A stretch of 64,000 bases of DNA from the NCBI GenBank assembly GCA_009801085.1, contig VNWV01000006.1:2604001-2668000 (forward strand), read 5' to 3'. The stretch is from Lasiodiplodia sp. COLG20 (lineage: Eukaryota; Ascomycota; Dothideomycetes; Botryosphaeriales; Botryosphaeriaceae). Positions 33,135 to 44,578 of this stretch are shown piece by piece. The translations under genes were made by a program, and so were the position numbers. The notes under the pieces were generated by a model. The model ran no database searches and was not told where the DNA came from. It was given only the letters and a program-made list of their open reading frames with translations. The first letter of the stretch is position 1. Each line of letters starts with the position of its first letter.

Positions 33135-34341
33135 GGAGAGTGAGGGTGACCACACCCCAGATCTTTCTTTCGTTCCTACATCGTCGGGTTGGAGTGTTAG
33201 CAGCTGTGGTGTGTCGTTTCTATCCTGATGGAAGCATACTGACCTGTAGAAAGAGGTGGGGTGGGCAAAGAAAGAAGAAGAAAAGTTTGAAAGGAAGCGG
33301 GAAGTGCGAAGGTTTAAGTAGGCGACAGAAAGCTGTCCTTGGCGCGCTCGTCATGTGGCAAGCTGGGCTTTCTGGATTCCGGGGCAACGGGCGGTTGCCT
33401 TTTCTGTGGCCATGTTCCGTTGCCTACTCCACCTTCTCTTTCTCGTCCAACTCCTAGTAACCTTCGTTACACTTCTCTCGGTTTTGTACCGGTCAACCGT
33501 CTCAGCTTCGGAAAGAAACCTCCCGATGACGATTCGTCACCTGAATGGAGCCGTCTGCGTCTTGCACACTCCGTTTAGGTTTCGCGACGTTCGCCTCCCG
33601 CCATGCCTGCCGCGTCCGCCGCGCCCGATCAGAGCCTTTCCGTCTCGCCTGAACAACCGTAGAAGGATTCATATCCTACAAAGCCTTGCGCCTTCCAACG
33701 GCTTCACTTCAGGAAGTGTTAATCTTCACCAACCGCGTGCCAAGAAATTGGATCAACTGAAGTACAATATTGACCGATGTCACGAGAGCCTGAGAAGCCA
33801 CGTCTGTGGTCTCAATAGAAAACCAGGGCAAATCCACAGAGAAAGGATCCTGAATGATTTCGTCAAAGGAAGCTGGTGGGTACTACTCACAGCTTCCAGC
33901 TTAGCTAAGAGTACTACCAGGTAACAATCTCGTTGGGTCTTGATTGCGTTGAGGCGATTCAATCAGAAACGGATTGGTACTAGGGGTTCAGCCAGTAAGC
34001 TGTTTTTGCACATTGGGACACTGCCGTAGACTGGAAGGGGCTTCACTCTCATTCTCGTCAGTGAATCTTCAGTGGAAGTCATCGTAGTGGCTATTTTTTC
34101 ACGTATTGAACCATAGACGGCGACAAAAACAATCGTACTTTCCCAAAAGTGTCTTATTGAAAATATAGAAGCGTTCTCGCATAGATAGTTAAATCTAGTG
34201 ACCTTCGTTCTCGAGAACGACGACGGAGAACTGCGGCTTCATATTGGCTATTTCGGAGTTACGACTGGGCCGAGCGTAAAATGCTTTAGTCGGATGGTGG
34301 CGGCGAGACAGGGAATGTACATGAGAACTTCCGTACCTGCC

Positions 34342-35152
34342 CTACAGCTGTTTCTTTGCGGATGTAGCAATGGCGCCTGGGACCGACCGCTTTTCGAGGC
34401 GTCGGAACATATCGACGCCCATGAACACAGCTGTTGGTTCATCAGCAATTATGGGGCAATAAAAGAGGAGGCTTCCACCCACAAAGAGCAAGGTATGGCA
34501 CATAAAGGCCGCTCAAGCTGAGTTTCTGCTCGTTTGTGAATGAGTCCCAGCTGAGATACTCGGCGATACAGGTCATAGTGGTAATGCCGGTCTGACAGGC
34601 GTAGATGAGCAGGTGGATGGGCACCTTGGGGTCATCTGACGTAGAGTAAGCCAAGGATCGGAACAGAGCTGCACAATGCTTACCTCGCATCAAGGCACCG
34701 ACGGCCCAAGCGGAGAGTGGGGCGTGGTACAGAAGCTAATCACGTGTAAGCGCGACATCAGAAAGCTTGGCAATATGGTTGTCTTGACCTCCATCCATAT
34801 GTACATGGAGAACCACGGGCTTTACAAGAGCAAATTTCAAAGTTAGCCGCGCCAGTCCGGGTTGATTGAAGCGCGGACGCTAGCAGACTTACGGAGGAGC
34901 GCTAAAGAAGCGGTCCTGGTAGGTATCGATGTACCACTGGCGCAGGGCCAGCAGCGGCTCAGGCTTCATCCATTCGGGGTACACAGGAAGTACGTCAACG
35001 CCTCCACGACCGCGTCAGCTGCAGATCGTCCGGGGGATGGGCGACGGCATCCAGAGCTTACAGAAGACTATAGGAATGTGGATTGCGAAGAATGAGAGGT
35101 ACAGCAGGTCGCGCTTGCGCGCGAAGATCGACTTTGGCGCTGGTGCGTCCAT
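34342..35152 (-). CDS. EXPERA-domain membrane protein (TMEM97/sigma-2 receptor-like)
   Basis: Six small exons: 35152-35062, 35001-34893, 34819-34789, 34735-34684, 34635-34483 and 34430-34342. Every junction keeps phase and the total is 174 residues, the usual length of TMEM97-type proteins. Visible segments in order: basic start (FARKRDLLYLSFFAIHIPIVF, helix 1), VDVLPVYPEWM, YIDTYQDRFF, PPPWFSMYIWME, LLYHAPLSAWAVGALM (helix 2), then DDPKVPIHLLIY, MTCIAEYLSW, YVPYLALSVFMGVDMFRR (last helices). Family members are four-helix ER proteins related to sterol isomerases and involved in sterol or cholesterol handling; the acidic residues in the membrane (D, E) are kept. Introns are 53-73 nt. One acceptor (GGAG at 35002) is weak. 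The final lysine-rich tail (SAKKQL) may be an ER-retention signal. Confidence 0.88.
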
Positions 35153-35576
35153 TGAGAGGCCGAATTCGGATCGATGCTGACGCGTTCTCGTGTTCGGGTG
35201 CAGCGTGCGAGAAAAGAAGGAGGCGATGAGCGTGTTTTGGTGTTGCGCTCGCTTGCAAGTGCCCGCCCGATTAGTCAGAAGCCTAAACTAATCCCTCGTT
35301 CAAGGCAGGTGCAAGCTGCCTTCCACATCAGCAGTAGCGGAGGGCAGCTGGTTCCATCTCTCCATCTCTCCCAATGTCGTGAACCTAACTCTCTCTTTTC
35401 TCCTTGCCATCGTGCATCTCGCGTGCCGCTGACCACCGTCCTCCTCGGCCTTGGACGCTTAAGTCCGAGAGCGAAGCTGATAATACCGAGGTCGCTCCCG
35501 GCCCCAGGCAACCACACGAGTTTTGCTTCTTGTGTCCTCTCTCAAGCATCGCCGCTTATCAGATCGTCTGCCCCCA
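35153..35576. other. Divergent promoter between EXPERA gene and Zn2Cys6 gene
   Basis: Head-to-head spacing of 424 bp. Nothing specific recognised. Confidence 0.5.
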
Positions 35577-38237
35577 ATGTCTGATGCTGCGGCCCAGAAC
35601 ACGCCCAATTCCAGCCGGCGCTCAAACACCCCGGAAGAGGCCACCACCGAAGTCCGAAAACGGCGCAGGATAGCCCTTTCTTGCTACGATTGTCGCCGCC
35701 GCAAGCTGCGATGTGATCGCGAGTATCCCGCCTGTGGGCGCTGCCGCAAAGGCGGCCATGCAGACACTTGCTCCTACGACTCCCGCGCAGAGCCGCCTGC
35801 AGGAGCCCGCAATGGCCACCAGCCAGTCGCAGAGAGTGATGACGACCGAGCCGCCATCTTAAGTCCGACCAGCTCCAACACCGTTCCAAGAGCCCCGGTC
35901 GTGCCCGACGCCGCCCGGCACGGCTCTCGGGACAGCGCGGATCTGCTCTCTGTCCAGCGCAAGAAGATTGCTGAGCTTGAGACTCGCCTCGCTCAGCTCG
36001 AAGGTAAGGCCAAGGAGCCCTTCAGCAACGGCCAGGCAATCCAACATGCTGGCGACGAGCTTTTGTGGCCGAACCCCACCTCCTCCAACCGCCGCGGCGC
36101 CGAGGAGGAGGAGAGTGAGACTATGCTTCTCCGAGGCAAGGCATTCAAGACGGCGTACTTTGGCAGGAGTAATATTACCAGCGTCGTCATCACACATGTA
36201 CGTACCAGACCACAGCGCCCCGCTTCCGTCGAGATGTTCCCTGCAGTGTGGGAGCCGCCAACCATGGCCGAGTTGTCATTCCCAGAAGTATCGAGCTTGG
36301 TGGTCTCCATCTGACGTTCTGCTACTGACTTCTGTAGTTCCCTGGCCTCCGTTCGTTTATGCAGGCCACGTTCAAGCAGTATCCCGCTTTGATGCAGGGT
36401 CGGCCAGAGATCAAGGCGATTCGCGAGCGTTGGAAAAAGCACAAGCTGCTGTCGACCCCGACTGTAGACCTGGAAGCACTCCTCCCGCCCAAAGACAACG
36501 TCGACCACCTAGTGCGCCACTACTTTGATACCCTTGAAACTACCCACAGGATACTCCATGTACCTAATTTCTGGGATGAATACACACACTTTTGGTCCGA
36601 ACCGTCCAGGCGTCGGCCAGAGTTTACAGCGACGGTGCTTGCTGTCATTTCTACAGTTATTACTGCAACATTCGATCCTCCAACTACCTATCGCGCCGAC
36701 CGACCCATCCAGGTCGAGACAGCCATGGAATGGATTGAATCTATTGAGCGTTGGCTATCGATGCAGAGTCGAAAGCATGCCGACCTAAGCCACTTCCAAA
36801 TCCGATGTCTCTTGATGCAGACCAAATGCGTCAATTCGATAAAGTGGAAGGAAATTTGGGGGCATTCCAGAGACTTGATCACTTTTGGGCTGTCTACAGG
36901 TCTGCATCGTGATCCCAGCTGGCTTGTCAAAGAGACAACCATCTTTGACCAGGAGATGAGACGCCGCCTTTGGTGGACGATGCTTGAAATGGAGCTACAA
37001 TGCTCCATCTATCGCGGTATGCCATCGTCGTCGCACGGTCTTTTCACCGACACTTCGCCACCACTGAATGTGAATGATGAAGACATTGACAACACAGCCC
37101 GAAAGGCGCCGCCGACCCCTTGGCCTGTTCAAGAATTCACGGCGACCTCCTACCTCTATGTTTCGGCGAAAAGCATGCCGTTGCGAGTTGAGATCAACTC
37201 GGCCTTGAACAATGCGGCAGCACCACTCACTTATGATGAAACAATGGCATACGCTGAAAAGGTGGTTGCGGAACTGGAGAAAATCCCTGCTTGGAGCGGC
37301 CGAGATGACTCAAAGATCACTCGCATGCTCCTCGACATCCAATTGCGGCAATTTCTTGTCCTGCTCCACGAACCATTCGCAAGAAAGGCGGGGTCTGATT
37401 CTCGCTTTCAATACTCACGCACAGCATGCTTCGACGCGGCAGCCTCCGTCATAGAACAACACTACAAGATCATGTCGATGGGCAACAAGACGGTACTGCT
37501 GCCTCTTTGGAACGATACGGCTCGTGCCGCCATCTCCATCATCCACAACGCTTTCATGTCGAGCCTAGCGCAGGACTACCGATTCTTCCAGAACCACAAA
37601 GCTGCAATTGCGGATCTAGTAGAGAAGTCTCTTATCCTTATTGAGGAAAAGGCCAGCCGCACCGGCGCAGGGTTCGGCCATATGGGACACATCTCGGCAG
37701 CTTACGACTTGCTCATCGCCAAAGTGCTTCCCGAAAAGAAAGACGAAGTGCTCAAGCACAATGTGGAAAGAGTTTTGAGACTACATCGGACCATGATGAC
37801 CAGTCAGGAACGGCTTCCCGAGCTACCGTCAGAAACTACACAGGCCAATAATGTGAGCAGGCTTCATCTATTGTCAAATCTTAGGCTGAAATCGCTAACA
37901 ATGCTTTTCTATTAAAGCAACCCGTTGTTCCGATAGGGTACACCACCGCTCCCGGCATGCCTAACGTCCAGCTCCCGTATGGCATCCAGATGGCGGTAAG
38001 TTACGCACCGCACTGCACCATGATACCTCCCATACCTGTGAAACATGATTCTTCGCTATCCTTTTCTCCTTCCATCTTTCTATTATCTCGAAGTTTTCGG
38101 TACTGTAAAGTCGGTGACTAATCTGTTTTTCCATCATTCAGCAACCCGGTTCCGAGCAACAGCCCATCATTTCCTTCCCTGAGATTCAAGGCTGGGGCCT
38201 TGATGAACTCTGGGGATTTGGTCCCACCGATCTGTGA
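35577..38237 (+). CDS. Zn(II)2Cys6 transcription factor
   Basis: Four exons: 35577-36197, 36338-37852, 37918-37995 and 38142-38237, all joined in phase 0, giving 769 residues. The zinc cluster is at about residues 36-65 (CYDCRRRKLRC...CGRCRKGGHADTC; spacing C-x2-C-x6-C-x6-C-x2-C-x8-C), preceded by a basic patch (RKRRR). A short leucine-zipper-like coil follows (KKIAELETRLAQLEG). The fungal-specific regulatory domain fills about 270-560 (RHYFDTLETTHRILHVPNFWDEY, then LSTGLHRDPSW and MRRRLWWTMLEMELQ). The last two small exons encode a Gln/Pro/Gly tail ending in acidic and Trp residues, plausibly the activation region. Targets unknown; the neighbouring P450 gene is a natural candidate. Confidence 0.93.
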
Positions 38238-38835
38238 AACGGTAGCACCACATCTTGGATCCCAAACCTTATTTCAACCCCTGCATAGCACAGTCGTCAC
38301 AGACGCTATCGAATACCTTCGGCTCTATCTCCGTTTTCATTTTGGCGAAACAAATAAGAAGTAACAGATACCCTGGACAGATATCTGAGGTGTTTGTACA
38401 TCTTCTCGGCTGCTTCATGCGTACTTGTTTACAGGAAGAGATGATTTGCATAGTTACTCTAGTAGGGAGTTGGGGCATTGTGACCCTTCGAGTTTGTGTT
38501 CTCTCGTGCCGCGGCGTTCTCGGCGCACTTTTTCTTACTTCTCTTCACGAAAATGGGGGGAATCATCATGGTCCTTTCCTCACGTCGGTTACTCGGATGT
38601 TTATGTGCTGCTCACGGCAGGCATATATTCGTTTCCTGTACAACAAGTATCTCTTCATCGCTTCTTTCATGTATGTACTAACGTTAAAGAGAATTCTCGA
38701 CTCTTTGTCCGCCAGCAGGTGTGGGCATTTTCCCAAAAAAAAAAAAAAAATATTCAGCACGCTCTGTCCAGTATCGCATAGGAGGAATGGTGAAAGAAAA
38801 GGTGTGTGCAGGCTCATCTACAGCAACGCCGCCAC
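38238..38835. other. Tail-to-tail intergenic region
   Basis: 3' flanks of the Zn2Cys6 and P450 genes. It contains a poly-A run of about 15 nt near 38735-38750; nothing else. Confidence 0.5.
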
Positions 38836-40756
38836 TCAAACCGGAACCGTTCCAGGCTTCCGCCTGACCTCGATGCGCGTGTCAACAGCCGGAATGATGT
38901 TCATACCGATCCACCTAGTCTTGGGGCGCTCGGCTAGGGGCTTGATGTCGTAGTTTTGGACCAGGTAGGCGAGCAGCATCTTCAGCTCGTGGGCGACGAA
39001 GAAGCGGCCGGGGCAAGCGTGGCGGCCGTGGCCCCAGGGGAAGTGGGTGTCGCCGGTGGTGACCATGCCCTTCTGCTTCAGCCGCAGCCCTTCATCCATG
39101 CGGTCGGCGCCGCGGCGCTCCTCGGCCGGCTTGGCCTCCCAGGCCTCGCGCTCGCGCGAGTGGCGGAAGGCGTCGAAGGCGTCGGGGCGGTCGAACAGGT
39201 CCGGGTCGTGCTGGGCGCCCCACAGCGGCAGCGACAGCTTCGCGCCCTGAGGCACGTGCCAGCCCTCTGCGGCGTTGGTGATGCCGCCGGGGGCGACGAC
39301 CTTGCGGCCGACGAGCGTCTGGGCGAAGGCCGAGACGCGCATGCTCTCGCGGATGGCCGAGTCGGCGCGCAGCAGGCGCGCGAGGCCGTTCTTGTTCCAG
39401 GTGCCGGTGCTGTCGCAGTCTTCTTCCTTCCAGACGCGCGCCGCCTCCTCGCGCAGGCCGTCGAGGAAGCCGTCGGCCGGGTCCGAGGCGAGCAAGTCGA
39501 TGATGGTGGCGTGGGCCGTCATGACGGTCGTGTGGATGCTGGCGAAGTTGAGCGGCGTGATGCGCTGCGTGACGCGCACCGGGTCCAGCTCGTCCTGGCG
39601 GTTCTCGCGCCGCGCCAGCCGGATGTGCCAGCTCAGGTAGTCGTTGGGCTCCTCCCAATTCTCGTAGCCCGGCACGCCCGCGTCCTTGGCCTCCATGTCG
39701 GCGAGTCGCTGCCGGACCAGGGGCAGCGTCTGCCGCGACGTCCGCTTCCAGTGCAGCCAGTTGGGCAGACCGAGGACGGGCCCCACTAGCGGCTTGAGTG
39801 CGGCGGGGATGAAGGTGAAGAGCAGCATGTTGCGCACCACGTCGTTGGTGAAGCCGACCATGGCGGCCAGGTACGACTTGTCGCGGCACAGCGGCGCGCC
39901 GACGAGCATACGGTTGGTAACTTGCGGCACCAGGTCCAGCAGTGCGTCCCACACGTTCACGCTCTTCCACTCGGTCGTATCGAGGCCGAATGCCCTGTCG
40001 GTGGCATCGCGTACCTCGGCGTCAATGGCCGGGATCAAGGGGTTGAGGTTGCGGGCGAGCGAGCGGTGGATGACGTGCTCGTGGTAGGGGTCCGCCAGCA
40101 GCGCGGGCGTGAGGAAGGAGTAGTCGCCATGAAGAGAGTCGTAGTGCGAGGCCGAGGTAGAGAGAACGTTGTCGGGCTGCTCGAGCAGCCAGGCCATTTG
40201 GCTACGCGGGAGGACGACCTCTGGTGGGGCGCCCGGGGTTTGGCTGGGGAGGATGAAGGTGCGGTTCTGTTTGCTATACTGTTGTGCTGAGTTAGCCCTC
40301 TGTACCCTCTCTTGTATTTCCCTGTATCTCTCTCTCTTTCTTATTTTTTTTTTTTTTCAAATTCCTTCCAAAATCTGCTTCCGTATCTCTTTTCTCCCTT
40401 TTCTTTTTTTTTTCCATGAATCACAAACGTACCTTCTCATACCCCTCCTTCACCCACGTCGTCACGTGCACAACGCCCATAACCATCGCCTTCGCACTAG
40501 CCAGCAGGCCTCCACCATCCTGCACCTTCTCTCCCTCCTTCTTTGTACCTCCCACCCATGGCACGCCGCGTGGATACAAAGGCTTGCTTATCACCGCCGT
40601 CGCAAGCGTTGATAGGACGACATACAGCGCCAGCGCCGTGGCGACATTGCTGAGCGTGATCTGCGAAACCAGACTGGTCGTCGTTGCGTGTTGTTGCGAG
40701 GCAAATTCGGCGCCGTGTGAGGTTGCTGTTGTTGCGTTGTGAAGTGGTGACGCCAT
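38836..40756 (-). CDS. Cytochrome P450 monooxygenase
   Basis: Two exons, 40756-40433 and 40278-38836 (donor GTACGT, acceptor AACAG, phase 0), giving 588 residues. The N-terminus has a membrane anchor (ITLSNVATALALYVVLSTLA) followed by a Pro-rich hinge. P450 signatures: I-helix region SIHTTVMTAHATIIDL, the ExxR pair in IRESMR, a PxxFxxxR-like segment (PDAFDAFRHSR) and the heme loop FPWGHGRHACPGRFF with the axial Cys. The IHTT pattern resembles fungal P450s that act on terpenoids or other secondary metabolites (CYP68/CYP503-like); this is an inference. The first exon is longer than usual at the N-terminus, about 100 residues before the core. The coding sequence has a very high third-position GC, which produces long false frames on the other strand. 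Confidence 0.93.
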
Positions 40757-42182
40757 GGCTGGTGTGCCGGAAAGGCCCGCGTAGAGTGTGTTTTGTAATT
40801 CCTCGGGTGTTTGGAATTGGAATGAGGTGGGGAGTTGGAGTGGACAGAGGCGCGTAGATATGTACAGTGATGTCCAGTGATGGGCGGCGGAAGGTCAAAA
40901 GGCGTATGACGTAAGTCGACAGGGTCGGAATGGCCGGACGCGTCTTGGATGAGGTGGGATGTGTAAGTCTATTTGAGAGGCGGGGGAGCGGTGTCTCGCG
41001 CGCGAGAGCTTGAGTCTATGACGGCCGTGAGTCGTTGGGCGTTCAAACGAGTCAGTTCATCCAGACTGCAGGAGTCGTGAACAGGCGAGTCAGAAAAAGG
41101 GCGCAGCGAGGAAAAAGGAACAAAACAACAGCCACGAGAGTCGGCGTGCGGCGAAGACATGGGTGAATTGCACCATATATATGTCGACACCACTCGATGT
41201 GGGGTCACGGCGTAGGGCGACAGGAAAGCCACCATGCCCCCGGTCCATGTTGATCCTTTCGGGAACGCGAGTTGCCGGGGATGACGATCCTGCAGATTGG
41301 AGAGACCAAAGCTCCCACACACGAACGCTACTCGCGCTGTCGCAGTAGCGATTTGGTTTTGGCGCCGTCGTGAATGGTTGGAATTCTGGGTCCCTGTTTG
41401 ATCTGCAAAGGGAGCGTAGCGGCTGCCACGCTACGTTACCTCTCGTCGACTGTTTCAGGCAGGTGTGAGAGACGCGCCCGCCCGCGCGCAAACGCACAGT
41501 ATCGCAACCACAGGCTGCAATCCGCAATTCTGGACGAAGGGATCCCTTGCGGGCCCCTCGCGCCCGATGTGGCAGGAGTAAAAACTACGCAGCTCTTCAC
41601 CGCTTTCGAAATCCCCAAAGCAATGGCCCAATCACGAGCCATCTCCACACATTAGCCACAGCCTAGCGTCTCAAGCGAAAGCGATAGCGAGCGACCAACC
41701 CCCCGGAGACCCTTCTTCCCGGACGATCTCGACGCCTTGATATGTGGCCACCCTCCGATGCGGAGCGAAACGATTCGGGGCGCCGCCATCGAATCAGCCA
41801 CTCCCAGGAATGAGAGCGATCAAAAACTTTGCGGCAACCACTTCTCCTTGACCCCCCTTGCGCTTTGCGCGCTTATTTCCACCAATGATCCTACTTCATG
41901 ACACCACGCCGAAGTTACGCGGATCGAGCGGCCGACTATAAGCTTTTCCAGAAATGTTCCACAGTTCGAAGCGTCATACAACGTTGTCTTATTATCATAT
42001 GCTCGCATACTCCATTGCTTCAATGCCGTGCTCTAATTGTGTAACAGCCATTCTTATCAACCCCAATTATCATGCAATCCACCCATTGTCGATTGCGACA
42101 TTTTGTTGCCTCGAGACAATTTGTACCACATATTGTCACTCCATACACAGCTTCCCGTCCACTGTATACCTAGCTTACATCA
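40757..42182. other. Intergenic, no gene seen
   Basis: P450 promoter followed by about 1 kb with no convincing frame. A TATATAT stretch is present near 41174-41181 with no gene assigned to it. Confidence 0.45.
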
Positions 42183-44578
42183 TCATTTAGCAAGCCTCTT
42201 GACCTTCTTCCACCTCTCCGTAATATCGCTCCCCATCTTGTAGTTGATCGGACTCTCGCTGCCCACGAATACGAAAGCATCGTACATGCAGCACCCCATG
42301 ACACTTCCCGCGACCGCCGCGCCCCACGGACCCCACAGCCACCAGAACCCGCGCTCGGTGAACATGGGCGTGTTGTACCCGACCATCAGGCACACGAGGC
42401 GGGGCCCGAAGTCGCTGGCCGGGTTGAGCGCGACGCCCGTGTTGTAGCCCAGCGTCATCTTCTGCGCCGTGACGAGCAGGCCCATGACGAAGGCGTGCAG
42501 GCCCGCGCCGGGCGGGTTGTTCTGGTCGTCGCCGAGCGACAGCACGCTCATCATCATGACCGACGCCGCGATGAACTGTGTGAAGAAGGCCGTCGTCGGG
42601 CTGACGAACGCCTGCGGCTTGCTGTAGAACGACGTCGCCGTGTCCACCAGGTCCGCGTCGACGTACCGGATCGTGTCGTGGAAGATGCCGAACGCGAGCG
42701 CCGCCGCGCAGATGCACGCGAGCAGCTGGCATAGCCAGTAGACGAGCATCTGCTTCCGTGGGAACCCGCGGAAGAGCCAGAGCGAGAACGAGATGGCCGG
42801 GTTCATGTGCGCACCCGACACGCCGCCGCCGAGGTAGATACCGAACATGAAGGCGATACCCCACGCCCAGCAGCTAGTTTCGTAAGAACCATAGGCACCG
42901 TTGGCGAGATTGACTTGGAGTGTTGCGCACATTCCGAGGAAAATAGAAACCAGTGTCTGCGAGCGTCAGAATAAAACAACAGGGCCTGGAGGTTGCCACC
43001 ATGACTTACGCAAAGAAACTCCGCAAGAGGCTCGGGGTGTTTGGCGCGCAGCCGAGCCCAACGATTCCGCAGTTCATTTGGGTCCTTTTCGCCAGTCTCT
43101 GCCTCTTCCTCCCTCTCGTACTGTCCGAGCGGTTCAGCGTCGATGGCCCAGTCAGTATTCTCAGCATTATCTTCTTCCTTCCCATTCTGCTCGTTGGTTT
43201 CCGTATCACCCTCTGTCTCAGCGTCATAGTTTTCTCCAATTCTGTCGAAGCTGGCAAAAGAGTTCACATTTTCCTGGGACCGCCCGTAGCCATTCTGTGG
43301 AGTAAATCCGTCTGTGTCAGTCTGGTCCGCGGAAGCTTGGTCCTCAGCAGTCTGCTTTTCGTTATATTCTTGGCGCGCCTCGGTCTCTTGTGGACTCTCG
43401 ACGGTAGCTTCGCGTTGTGGCATCTTTCTAGGTGCATGTTTTTGGGCCGAGTCTCTCTGATGTTTCTGCTTGCTACTTAGTCCATGGGGCAACTTCTTCG
43501 CCAGACTGTGGGTAGGCTTGTGGCTACGTTTCTCCGAATACTGCGGACCCGCTTGGCCCATCTCCGGATCCAGGTTCTGGACAGCTTGTTTCTCCGAACT
43601 CTTGGCATGTTGGCGGACAGTATGAGGGAGTGGGCCTCCAAGACCGAAGACAGGGCGTTTGGGCGGTTGGCCGTACCAAGGGTTCTGCTGGTAGTAATCA
43701 TCATCGATGGGAGGCTGGAACTTTGCATGCGGAGGGATGTGGAAAGGTTCGTCCGGTCGAACTGATACATCGTGCATTTCTGACCACTTAGAGTCGGTAG
43801 TCCTCTTACTGCTGTTACGGCGAATGTTGCAGTTTTGTTCTGTTGTGCTTTGCGTTAGCGGCAGCAAAAATTATTGGTGACTAGTGAATGACAGCAGGAC
43901 ATGTAGTATCGCAGCCGAAGGCTTGCGTGAAGAACAGTAAGGGCCCGGGCGTAACTATGCCTCAGCTCTTTCTTAGAAAAATGACAGATGTGGGTAGTTG
44001 AAGCTATCGTCCGGACGTATATGTAGAATTTTTAATTCGACATTCTCGTCCGGACGATAGCTTCAACTACCCATAACATGAGCAAAAAAAAAAAATCCAG
44101 GCTACTCACCATTACTTTTTCTCGACCCGGCCACTTGCTGCAGCTCCTGCGGTGCACTTGCTGCAGCTCCTGCGGTGTTATGCCATCCATTGCGTCGCGT
44201 ACAGCTTGTTGTGACTGTAGAAGCTGCTGAATTTGCCTCTGGCTCTTCTCAACCAATGCCAAAAGATCATTGAGCTTTTCCTTATGGACTTGGGCCGAAG
44301 ATTCACGCTCGTCGTGGGCAACTTCTCCATTAGCTGGGCCCCGTTCCCCCGAGGAGATTAGGTGCTGGTCATCTAGCTCCGAGTAGGCATCATCATTGCT
44401 GCGTGTCCGTTGAGCATTAGAGAGGTCGCTGGTCGACGGCTCTTGGGACGAGCTGTTTGGATGGGCCAAAAGGCCGCATTGGTCTCCTGGGAAAAGTGAG
44501 CATAAACTTCAAAGCGCGTATTCGCGCGTACGTTCGCAAATAGAAACAGGCCTTACCCCTTCCGCTTGGCGAAGACAT
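42183..44578 (-). CDS. Aquaglyceroporin with long N-terminal extension (Yfl054-like), apparently frameshifted
   Basis: Exons 44578-44557, 44486-44110, 43839-43010 and 42956-42183. The last exon encodes the MIP channel (EPLAEFLCTLVSIFLG on, six helices) with NPA loops GAHMNPAIS and LNPASDFGPR. Ahead of it lies a charged, disordered extension of about 400 residues, as in yeast Yfl054-type channels that move glycerol or other small solutes. Two oddities. First, exon 2 has a 23-bp tandem duplication (44132-44154 and 44155-44177); with it the exons sum to 2,003 nt and the frame is lost before the channel, while without it they sum to 1,980 nt, 659 residues. A weaker donor 17 nt upstream (GTCGAG) would also restore phase. 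Second, the second NPA motif has Ser where most family members have the selectivity-filter Arg. Intron 2 holds a hairpin MITE. Confidence 0.8.
43906..44100. mobile_element. Hairpin MITE, copy 6, inside an aquaglyceroporin intron
   Basis: The core at 43991-44073 has near-perfect arms (TGGGTAGTTGAAGCTATCGT and complement). The left flank (GCAGCCGAAGGCTTGCGTGAAGAACAG...GCCTCAGCTC) is homologous to the interior of copy 7. The left outer end follows a TA at 43904. The right side runs through a poly-A tract into the splice donor of the host intron (44109), leaving only a few bases of the outer repeat. Confidence 0.8.
44132..44177. repeat. 23-bp tandem duplication in aquaglyceroporin exon 2
   Basis: The unit CACTTGCTGCAGCTCCTGCGG plus TG occurs twice without a gap or mismatch. 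Its length is not a multiple of three, so it shifts the frame. It lies about 60 bp from the transposon core in the adjoining intron. Confidence 0.95.

Larger units (their letters stand above)
29313..34341. other. 5-kb gene-poor region with satellite and short duplications
   Basis: No gene is supported with confidence. It contains the 170-bp array (31.36-32.08 kb), a 136-bp duplication, a 96-bp duplication and one weak spliced candidate (32,696-33,134, minus). A + strand frame with an ATG at 33,411 encodes a hydrophobic start (MFRCLLHLLFLVQLLVTFV) but turns into unremarkable sequence; I do not call it. Confidence 0.45.

Noticed and set aside
33411..33924. Plus-strand frame starting with a hydrophobic segment.
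   Set aside because: Looks like a signal peptide for 20 residues, but the rest has no protein-like pattern and no intron or family support.
38956..39970. Long open frames on the strand opposite and in the other frame of the P450 gene (277 and 292 residues).
   Set aside because: They are shadows caused by very high third-position GC of the P450 coding sequence; Arg/Ala-rich, no domain.
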